A stretch of DNA of 6,355 bases from Alphaproteobacteria bacterium (GTDB lineage: Bacteria; Pseudomonadota; Alphaproteobacteria; SHVP01). Position 1 is the first letter of the stretch; every line of letters begins with the position of its first letter. This document shows positions 1 through 5,804 of the stretch, one piece after another. Under the pieces are notes generated by a model. That model made no database searches. It was not told the origin of the DNA and saw only the letters and a program-made list of their open reading frames with translations. The stretch covers positions 1 through 6,355 of the forward strand of contig JAPKDI010000074.1 in NCBI GenBank assembly GCA_026421105.1, given 5' to 3'. A program made the position numbers and the translations under genes.

Positions 1-2022
1 TTGAAGAATGAAGCTGATGCGCAGGCGGCACTTGCGCTCATACAGGCATCCCCTGGCTTTGCGGTCGCAGATGTTGCCGCCAAGGAGACCTCGCGGCACC
101 CGCCGGCACCCTTCACAACCTCCACGTTGCAACAAGAAGCGTCTCGCAAACTTCGGTTTGCCGCGCGGCGAACGATGCAGGTAGCACAGCGCCTCTACGA
201 GGGGATCAATCTGGGCGGCGAAGTGACAGGTTTGATCACCTATATGCGGACGGACGGCGTCCAGATTGCGAACGAAGCCGTTGCCGGATGTCGCCAGGTG
301 ATCACGAGCGAGTACGGCCCGCAATATGTGCCCGAGAGCCCGCGCGCATACAAAGCGAAGGCCAAGAACGCCCAAGAGGCGCACGAAGCAATCCGCCCGA
401 CTGACCTCAGCCGCCTTCCAAAAGACATGGCGCAGCATCTGTCGCCCGAGCAAGCTCAGCTCTATGAGTTGGTTTGGAAGCGCACGGTTGCCAGCCAAAT
501 GGCCAGCGCCCGGCTGGAAAACGCGAGCATCGATATTGCCGCCAACGACAACAACAGTCGTTTTCGTGCCACCGGCCAAATCATCCTGTTCGATGGTTTT
601 CTCAAGCTTTACCAAGAAGGGCGCGATGACGTTTCCAGCGACGACGACAGCGATGACGCTCGCGCGCTGCCGAAAGTCGCGGTAAAAGACCCGCTCGGCC
701 ACGGCGCCGTGAACCCAGCACAGCACTTCACCGACCCCCCGCCACGGTATACCGAAGCAACGTTGGTAAAGCGGCTGGAAGAACTTGGGATTGGGCGCCC
801 CTCGACCTACGCGTCAATTCTGTCCGTCCTGCAAGATCGCAACTATGTGCGGCTTGAAAAATCTCGATTCTTCGCCGATGACCGGGGGCAGTTAGTCACG
901 GCTTTCCTCGTTAGCTTTTTCGAACGTTACGTTCAGTACGACTTCACCGCGGATCTTGAAAACCAGCTCGACGAGGTTTCCGCCGGACAGGTCAATTGGA
1001 AGAAGGTCCTCGAAGCCTTCTGGGGCGACTTCACCATCGCCGTCGACGGCACCAAAGAGCTCCGGATCCGTGAAGTGCTCGACTCGCTCAACGAAATTCT
1101 GGCCGATCACGTTTTTCATCCGCCTGAAGACGGTGGTGATCCGCGCAAGTGCCAGGCATGCAACGAAGGCAGCCTTAGCATCAAGGTCGGCAAATTCGGC
1201 GCCTTCGTGGGCTGCTCCAACTACCCGGAGTGCAAGTTCACTCGTGCCCTTGGCGAGTCTGGTGATGATAGCAATGGATCAGTTGGACCGCGTGAGCTGG
1301 GGTTGGACCCCACCACCGAGGAACCGATCACGGTGCGTAAGGGCCCCTATGGCTTCTACATTCAACGCGGCGAAGCGGAAGGCGACAACAAGCCCAAGCG
1401 GGTTACTATTCCAAAAGGCTCAGACCCGCACGAAATCGAACTTGAGGCCGCGGCGCGTTTCTTGTCGCTGCCGCGTGAAGTTGGCAAACATCCGGAATCT
1501 GGCAAGAAAATCAGCGCTGGCATCGGGCGATTTGGCCCGTTCATTCGGCACGACGGCGAATACCGGTCGCTTAGCGACGACGAGGATGTTCTCACCGTCG
1601 GCCTCAACCGAGCTGTTTCCCTTCTTGCTGAACCAAAGCAGCGCCGAGGGCCGAAAGTCCTCAAATCGTTGGGCGAACACCCTGACGATTCCAAAGCGGT
1701 CGCCGTTCTCGACGGCCGCTACGGTCCGTACGTCAATCACGGCAAGACCAATGCGACGCTGCCCGGCGGCACTGAACCCGATGCGGTGACACTCGACGTC
1801 GCACTCGCTCTCCTTGCGGAACGCGAGAAGAAAGCAGGTACCGCCAAGAAAACTAAAAAGGTGACAAAGCCAAAGGTGAAGAAAGCCAAGGCAAAGAAAT
1901 CGAAAGCCAAAAAGGCCAAGGCAAAATCTCCATCCAAAAACAAAGCGAAAAAGGCAAAGGCCGCCAAACCCGCTAGCGGCGAGGCGCCAAGCACCGAGCC
2001 AACGCCCTCGGCTGACGACTAG
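1..2022 (+). CDS. topA: DNA topoisomerase I, type IA (5' end missing)
   Basis: Relaxes negatively supercoiled DNA by cutting one strand through a 5'-phosphotyrosine link. The 673 residues visible are the C-terminal part; the Toprim domain and roughly 240 residues are missing to the left, so the TTG at base 1 is an internal Leu codon, not a start. Numbering from the window edge: FTTSTLQQ at 38-45; catalytic Tyr81 in ITYMRTD (Y319 of E. coli TopA by motif); HEAIRPT at 128-134; GRPSTYASI at 265-273. Then one four-cysteine zinc motif (C384, C387, C405, C411), three short repeats around 446-457, 509-521 and 572-588 (GPYGFYI, GRFGPFI, GRYGPYV), and a Lys/Ala-rich tail at about 609-656. E. coli TopA instead carries several zinc-ribbon modules. 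One zinc motif plus repeats plus a basic tail is, from memory, the usual alphaproteobacterial form. The rnr start follows after 5 bases. The family assignment is certain. Confidence 0.97.
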   Translation: MKNEADAQAALALIQASPGFAVADVAAKETSRHPPAPFTTSTLQQEASRKLRFAARRTMQVAQRLYEGINLGGEVTGLITYMRTDGVQIANEAVAGCRQVITSEYGPQYVPESPRAYKAKAKNAQEAHEAIRPTDLSRLPKDMAQHLSPEQAQLYELVWKRTVASQMASARLENASIDIAANDNNSRFRATGQIILFDGFLKLYQEGRDDVSSDDDSDDARALPKVAVKDPLGHGAVNPAQHFTDPPPRYTEATLVKRLEELGIGRPSTYASILSVLQDRNYVRLEKSRFFADDRGQLVTAFLVSFFERYVQYDFTADLENQLDEVSAGQVNWKKVLEAFWGDFTIAVDGTKELRIREVLDSLNEILADHVFHPPEDGGDPRKCQACNEGSLSIKVGKFGAFVGCSNYPECKFTRALGESGDDSNGSVGPRELGLDPTTEEPITVRKGPYGFYIQRGEAEGDNKPKRVTIPKGSDPHEIELEAAARFLSLPREVGKHPESGKKISAGIGRFGPFIRHDGEYRSLSDDEDVLTVGLNRAVSLLAEPKQRRGPKVLKSLGEHPDDSKAVAVLDGRYGPYVNHGKTNATLPGGTEPDAVTLDVALALLAEREKKAGTAKKTKKVTKPKVKKAKAKKSKAKKAKAKSPSKNKAKKAKAAKPASGEAPSTEPTPSADD

Positions 2023-2027
2023 CCGAC

Positions 2028-4250
2028 ATGGCCCGCAACGGGCGTAAGACACCCTTCCCAACATCGGAAGAAGTCCTCCGCTATATCCAGGACAATCCGG
2101 ATCAAGCGAGCAAGCGCGAGGTTGCGCGAGCTTTTGGCATCAAAGGCGATGACCGCAAAGAACTGAAGAGCATTATTCGCGGACTGATCAACGACGGTGC
2201 GCTTGAGCGACGCCGTGGAAAACGGATCAGCGACCCGAACAAACTTCCCAACGTCACGCCCCTCGAAGTCAGCGATATAGATGTCGATGGCGAACTCTGG
2301 TGTCGGCCCGTCCAATGGGACGGCGATAAAGAGCCGCCGCAGATTTTGTTGATCCCAGATCGCCGCAGAGCGGGAGTACCCGCGTTAGGGGTCGGCGACC
2401 GAGTTCTCGCGCGTATCAATGAGAAGGAAGAAAACAGCTACGAAGCGCGAGTGATCCGAGTGATCGGGCGCGGACCCGATCGCGTGGTCGGGGTCTTCGA
2501 TCTCGTAGACGGCCAAGGCCGTATCCACCCTGCGGACCGGACCGGTCGCGACCTCTGGGTCGCCGGACCTGATAGCGGGGGAGCTGAACCGGGCGATTTA
2601 GTGCAAGCAGAGCTCTTACCTGCGCGCCGGCTTGGCCTCCAACAGGGTCGGGTTGTCGAACGCATCGGTAGTAAGAACGATGCGCGTGCTTTGAGTTTGA
2701 TCTCTATTCATACTCATGATTTGCCAACCCGGTTTAGGCCCGACGCGGTGGAGGCTGCTGAGCGGGCGACCGTGCCCAGTCTTGGCAAACGAACCGATTT
2801 ACGTGATGTCCCGTTGGTCACAATCGATCCCGAAGACGCGCGCGACTTCGATGACGCCATATGGGCCGAACCTGACCCTGACCCGAGCAACCCCGACGGC
2901 TGGCACCTATTGATCGCTATTGCGGACGTTGCACACTACGTGCGGAGCGGGACGGCGCTAGATGCCGACGCCTCAAAGCGCGGCAATTCGGCCTATTTCC
3001 CGGACCGAGTTGTGCCCATGCTGCCTGACGCGCTCTCCGGCGGCGTGTGCTCACTTCGGCCCGACGAGGAACGCGCCTGTATGGCGGTCGAGGTGTGGAT
3101 CGATCGCAATGGCAAAAAACGCTGGCACCGTTTTATCCGCGGCCTGATGCGGTCTGCCAGGCGATTCACATACGCCGAGGCGCAAAATCTTTTCGAGTCC
3201 GGCCCGGCTGACAATTCTGAAGTGGCTGCACTCATCATGCCGCTCTACCGCGCGCATGATGCGCTAATGGAAGCTCGGGCAGACCGCGCGCCGCTCGCGC
3301 TGAACTTGCCCGAGCGTGTTGTGCGACTTGCGCCCGAAGGAGACATCGTTTCGGTCGAACCGCGCGTCCCTCTGCGAAGTCATCAGCTCGTCGAAGATTT
3401 CATGATTCTAGCCAATGTCTGCGCTGCAGAGACATTGGAAGAAAAACACCTGCCATGTATGTACCGAGTACACGATGAGCCAAATCGAGAAAAACTTGCA
3501 GCGCTCCGCGACTTCCTGAAGACGATGGACTTGAGTATTGCGGCGGGCCAGGTGCTCAAACCTAAAGCGTTTAATGCGATCCTTGCTAAGGCGGCAGGGG
3601 CGCCTGCGGAACACCTGATCCACCAAGTTGTGCTTCGCAGCCAATCGCAAGCTGTTTACAGCCCGGACAATATCGGCCACTTCGGCCTTGCCCTTGCGCG
3701 CTATGCGCATTTCACCTCGCCGATTCGTCGGTATGCCGATCTTTTGGTTCACCGCAGCCTGATTACCGCCTGCAACCTCGGTAACGATGGGCTCTCAAAG
3801 ACCGACGAGACCGACTGGCGCCAAGTTGGCGAGCAGATATCGCGGGCTGAGCGGCGCGCCATGGTAGCGGAGCGCGATGCCGTGGATCGCTTTACCGCGC
3901 TCTACCTCAGCAGCAAGGTTGGCGCGCTGTTTAACGGCCGCGTGAGCGGCGTTTCGCGCTTCGGGCTCTTTGTTGCTCTCGACGAAAGTGGCGCGGACGG
4001 TCTGGTCCCCATTCGCTCACTAGGCGCCGAGTTCTTCCAGCACGACGAGACCAAGCACGCCTTGGTAGGGGAGAAAAGCGGCGAGACGTGGCGCCTCGGC
4101 GATGTTGTGAAGGTCAAGCTGCTTGAGGCTGACCCCATAGGCGGGCGCCTGCGTCTCGAGGTAGTGAGCGACGCCCCCGCCCAAAGCCAGCCCGCCAGAC
4201 GTCGCGGGCGACCCGCCTCATCTGGCCGCAGAGGCTCAAGGCGTCGATAG
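2028..4250 (+). CDS. rnr: Ribonuclease R (RNB-family 3'-5' exoribonuclease)
   Basis: Processive hydrolytic 3'-to-5' exoribonuclease that degrades structured RNA in the cytoplasm and takes part in rRNA and mRNA quality control. It has 740 residues, somewhat shorter than E. coli RNase R (about 810). Order of parts: winged-helix-like N-terminus (about 9-65), two cold-shock-like OB regions (about 75-145 and 150-212), RNB catalytic domain (about 255-580), S1 RNA-binding domain (about 631-712) and an Arg-rich tail (723-740). The acidic catalytic set is complete: D267, D273, D275 and D276 in IDPEDARDFDDA. Also seen are the YFPDRVVPMLP motif at 323-333 and HFTSPIRRYADLLVHR at 561-576. The ATG is 5 bases after the topA stop with no convincing Shine-Dalgarno, so translation probably depends on ribosomes finishing topA (inference). 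The winged-helix domain and full S1 favour RNase R over RNase II. Confidence 0.96.
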   Translation: MARNGRKTPFPTSEEVLRYIQDNPDQASKREVARAFGIKGDDRKELKSIIRGLINDGALERRRGKRISDPNKLPNVTPLEVSDIDVDGELWCRPVQWDGDKEPPQILLIPDRRRAGVPALGVGDRVLARINEKEENSYEARVIRVIGRGPDRVVGVFDLVDGQGRIHPADRTGRDLWVAGPDSGGAEPGDLVQAELLPARRLGLQQGRVVERIGSKNDARALSLISIHTHDLPTRFRPDAVEAAERATVPSLGKRTDLRDVPLVTIDPEDARDFDDAIWAEPDPDPSNPDGWHLLIAIADVAHYVRSGTALDADASKRGNSAYFPDRVVPMLPDALSGGVCSLRPDEERACMAVEVWIDRNGKKRWHRFIRGLMRSARRFTYAEAQNLFESGPADNSEVAALIMPLYRAHDALMEARADRAPLALNLPERVVRLAPEGDIVSVEPRVPLRSHQLVEDFMILANVCAAETLEEKHLPCMYRVHDEPNREKLAALRDFLKTMDLSIAAGQVLKPKAFNAILAKAAGAPAEHLIHQVVLRSQSQAVYSPDNIGHFGLALARYAHFTSPIRRYADLLVHRSLITACNLGNDGLSKTDETDWRQVGEQISRAERRAMVAERDAVDRFTALYLSSKVGALFNGRVSGVSRFGLFVALDESGADGLVPIRSLGAEFFQHDETKHALVGEKSGETWRLGDVVKVKLLEADPIGGRLRLEVVSDAPAQSQPARRRGRPASSGRRGSRRR

Positions 4251-4295
4251 CCTGTTCGTGTTCTCCGAGGTCACTTTCTCAGGTAGAACAATACA

Positions 4296-5039
4296 ATGAC
4301 CGATACAAATCCGAAGGCGCGTTATCCGCGCGATGCCTCGAGCCTAATCCTGGTACGCCAAGCCGAGAGCCGCCCAGAAATTCTGATGGGCCGGCGCCCA
4401 CAACGCCAAGCGTTTATGCCAGACGTTTATGTCTTCCCTGGTGGGGCGGTAGACCCGCGAGACGGATATGCAGAAAGCGCTAGTGATTTTCACCCTGCCG
4501 TTGAGCGAGCGCTGACGCGACATTGCACGATCCACCGTGCCCGGGCCCTCGGCCTTGCCGCCATTCGTGAAACGTATGAAGAGACCGGCCTATTTTTTGG
4601 CGTTACCGACCAGACATTTTCTGGCAAAGCGCCGGCAGGGTGGGCTGCGTTTGCCGACGCTGGGATAAAACCGGCACTTGGTGCGCTGGGCTTCATTGCG
4701 CGCGCCATCACACCCAAGGGTCCCCCTCGGCGGTTCCACGCCCGTTTTTTTGTGGCCGACGCGCGACACCTGCATGGCAGCCTGACCGAGAATGAAGAGC
4801 TTCTCGACCTGAGTTGGATACCCATTGACGAAATCGACCGCCTACCGACCGCCAGCGTGACCGAGCTGGTTGTTCAGGAGGTGGCCAAAGCACTGTCACT
4901 TCAACCCCAGGAGGACGCCCGGCAAGGCATTCCCTTCATCACGCGACGAATGGGAAGACGGGTCATTCGTTATGAAATGGCTGACGGTCGTATCGTTCGA
5001 GGCTTGTTCGAGTCGGCGATCAACGACGCGACGCAGTAG
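4296..5039 (+). CDS. Nudix hydrolase with an interrupted Nudix box (NUDT19-like group)
   Basis: Nudix enzymes cleave nucleoside diphosphates linked to another group, using metal bound by a Gx5Ex7REUxEExGU helix. In this 247-residue protein the second half of the box is perfect: R91-E92-T-Y-E95-E96-T-G98-L99. The leading glycine lies in FPGG (G49-G50), 41 residues before R91 instead of 14, so about 27 residues are inserted in the loop. MPDVYVFPGG at 41-50, the distant REtyEEtG helix and RRFHARFF at 145-152 together resemble eukaryotic NUDT19 and its bacterial relatives. NUDT19 and NUDT7 hydrolyse coenzyme A and acyl-CoA, but I do not see a clear CoA-family signature before the box, so the substrate is left open. 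The start ATG has only a weak AGG (4281-4283) 12 bases upstream. It lies 45 bases after rnr on the same strand, probably in the same unit. No signal peptide or membrane segment is visible. The class is certain; the subgroup is likely. Confidence 0.9.
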   Translation: MTDTNPKARYPRDASSLILVRQAESRPEILMGRRPQRQAFMPDVYVFPGGAVDPRDGYAESASDFHPAVERALTRHCTIHRARALGLAAIRETYEETGLFFGVTDQTFSGKAPAGWAAFADAGIKPALGALGFIARAITPKGPPRRFHARFFVADARHLHGSLTENEELLDLSWIPIDEIDRLPTASVTELVVQEVAKALSLQPQEDARQGIPFITRRMGRRVIRYEMADGRIVRGLFESAINDATQ

Positions 5040-5096
5040 ATACCCCTTACTTTCTGCGGCTCTGAGACAAGCATTTGAGACGATGCGCTGGTCCGC

Positions 5097-5124
5097 TTGA
5101 CACCGGCCACGGACGGGCTATCGT
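5097..5124 (+). promoter_or_regulatory. Putative sigma70-type promoter of rpmG
   Basis: A perfect -35 hexamer TTGACA (5097-5102) is followed after 16 bases by TATCGT (5119-5124), which matches TATAAT at four of six positions including the first T, the A and the last T. A transcript would start near 5131 and give a leader of about 37 bases to the rpmG ATG. It lies in the only sizeable gap on this strand, so L33 can be made independently of the topA-rnr-Nudix unit. The call rests on hexamers and spacing alone. Confidence 0.55.
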
Positions 5125-5156
5125 CCCGCTCCAATCGCGCCCCCCGGGGGCAGCAT

Positions 5157-5165
5157 GGAGAGAAG
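5157..5165 (+). promoter_or_regulatory. Ribosome binding site of rpmG
   Basis: GGAGAGAAG lies just before the ATG at 5168, with seven bases between GGAG and the ATG. It is the clearest Shine-Dalgarno in the window. It fixes the rpmG start at 5168 rather than at the in-frame ATG at 5075, whose extra 31 residues do not look like L33. Confidence 0.8.
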
Positions 5166-5167
5166 AA

Positions 5168-5335
5168 ATGGCTAAACCCGCCGTCATCAAAATTAAACTC
5201 GAGAGCACAGCAGGCACTGGGTACTACTACGTGACCAAGAAAAATCCGCGCAATATCACCGAAAAGATGGTGTTCAAAAAATACGACCCGGTGGCACGCA
5301 AACACGTCGAGTTCAAAGAGGCACGCATCAAATAG
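5168..5335 (+). CDS. rpmG: Large ribosomal subunit protein bL33
   Basis: Small basic protein of the 50S subunit, located near the tRNA exit site. It has 55 residues, the normal length. The family pattern is clear: [14 protein letters not shown] at the N-terminus, [14 protein letters not shown] in the middle (about 17-30), then [10 protein letters not shown] and [10 protein letters not shown] at the end. There are no cysteines, so this is the zinc-independent (C-minus) form, which lacks the two CxxC pairs of zinc-binding L33. It has its own candidate promoter and a strong Shine-Dalgarno upstream, and an intrinsic terminator 24 bases after the stop, so it can stand as a single-gene unit. In several alphaproteobacteria rpmG sits close to response-regulator genes such as divK and pleD; here the next gene is also a single-domain regulator, but convergent. 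Confidence 0.96.
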   Translation: MAKPAVIKIKLESTAGTGYYYVTKKNPRNITEKMVFKKYDPVARKHVEFKEARIK

Positions 5336-5359
5336 CGCCCTTTGACAAAACATCTTCCG

Positions 5360-5382
5360 AGGCCGCCGCGTGGCGGCCTTTT
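5360..5382 (+). terminator. Rho-independent terminator after rpmG
   Basis: An 8-bp perfect stem, AGGCCGCC (5360-5367) with GGCGGCCT (5372-5379), closes a GCGT loop (5368-5371). It is followed by a T-rich run, TTTTCTATTT (5379-5388, its first T being the last base of the stem). It lies 24 bases after the rpmG stop. The T run overlaps the stop codon of the convergent regulator gene (5383-5385). Read on the other strand, the hairpin is followed by CGGAAGATG and not by a T run, so it should terminate mainly on the + strand. Confidence 0.88.
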
Positions 5383-5763
5383 CTATTTAGGGCCCGCGTC
5401 GATGACCGCGTCGACGAGTGCGACAACGTCCGCCGCCGAGAACGGCTTTTCCAGCAGAGCAATAGCACCGGCGCGTTCGAGCGCGGTCCCATATTGCGTT
5501 CCATCCAACGCCGTCATTGCGATAATTGGAATAGCCATCGTTTTGGGGTCGCTGGCGAGGCGGGACATGAGGTCAAGACCGGACTCAGTTCCCAATTGCA
5601 CATCCACCAGCATCACCGCAGGCTGACAGGCCTCAGCCAGACGGAATGCATGATCGACCGTCGCGGTGCTCTCCACAACGTGACCCAGTGTTTCGATCAC
5701 CTCGGCGACGAGGCGCGCTGTTAGGGGATCGTCTTCTACGACAATGATCGTTCTTTTCGCCAC
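5383..5763 (-). CDS. Single-domain response regulator (CheY-like receiver)
   Basis: A receiver domain with no attached output domain, 126 residues from the GTG start. Phosphorylation by a histidine kinase would change its binding to a partner protein. All key residues are present: acidic pocket E10-D11-D12 (VVEDDP), phospho-acceptor D54 in MLVDVQLG, switch T84 in IAMTA, and K106-P107 in LLEKPF. The sequence begins directly with beta-strand 1 and ends after helix 5. No kinase gene is visible nearby. The nearness of rpmG recalls the divK-pleD-rpmG neighbourhood of other alphaproteobacteria, but the residues after VVED (DPLTARLV) lack the N-E-L-N-type stretch of DivK, so I do not name it divK. 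Two starts are possible: TTG at 5769 (128 residues) or GTG at 5763. I prefer GTG because the best promoter would place the RNA start at 5763-5764. Neither has a Shine-Dalgarno. Confidence 0.93.
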   Translation of the reverse strand: MAKRTIIVVEDDPLTARLVAEVIETLGHVVESTATVDHAFRLAEACQPAVMLVDVQLGTESGLDLMSRLASDPKTMAIPIIAMTALDGTQYGTALERAGAIALLEKPFSAADVVALVDAVIDAGPK

Positions 5764-5770
5764 CGACAAA

Positions 5771-5799
5771 AGTATAGTTACCGCTATGCACTCTGTAAT
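5771..5799 (-). promoter_or_regulatory. Putative promoter of the response regulator
   Basis: Read on the - strand: -35 ATTACA (5799-5794, four of six matches to TTGACA), a spacer of exactly 17 bases, then -10 TATACT (5776-5771, five of six matches to TATAAT). The predicted RNA start is 5764 or 5763, which is the first base of the GTG start codon or the base before it. The mRNA would then be leaderless. The -35 box lies just upstream of the divergent HAD start at 5805. Confidence 0.5.
5773..5778 (+). promoter_or_regulatory. Possible -10 box for the divergent HAD gene
   Basis: TATAGT on the + strand overlaps the - strand TATACT by four bases. It would start RNA near 5785, giving a leader of about 20 bases to the ATG at 5805. 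No good -35 box is found 16-18 bases upstream (for example TTCTTT at 5751-5756 has only the first two bases right), so this is weak. Any promoter for the HAD gene must lie within or next to the 5' end of the regulator gene, because the gap is so short. Confidence 0.2.
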
Positions 5800-5804
5800 G
5801 CGTG

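Noticed and set aside
1..3. TTG as the topA start codon
   Set aside because: The motifs at 38-45 and Y81 match the middle of topoisomerase I, so the gene clearly continues to the left of the window.
956..1789. + strand open frame of 277 codons inside topA
   Set aside because: It is a shifted frame over the zinc motif and repeats of topA; the Ser/Arg/Pro-rich product has no recognisable family.
1420..2064. Long - strand open frame (214 codons) opposite the topA 3' end
   Set aside because: It lies wholly opposite well-conserved topA coding sequence. Its Phe/Leu/Cys-rich product is what reversed Lys/Ala codons give, and no domain is recognisable.
5141..5150. CCCCCGGGGG as a terminator after the Nudix gene
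   Set aside because: It has no loop and no T run after it, and lies in the rpmG leader just before the ribosome site.
5075..5167. Longer rpmG beginning at ATG 5075
   Set aside because: The 31 extra residues are unlike L33 and overlap the promoter, and a strong Shine-Dalgarno directly precedes ATG 5168.
5342..5626. + strand open frame opposite the response regulator
   Set aside because: It begins inside the rpmG terminator region with a TTG and no ribosome site, and runs antisense to a receiver domain with all key residues.
5383..5763. Naming the response regulator divK
   Set aside because: The neighbourhood with rpmG is suggestive, but the early residues differ from the DivK pattern as I remember it, and pleD is not visible.
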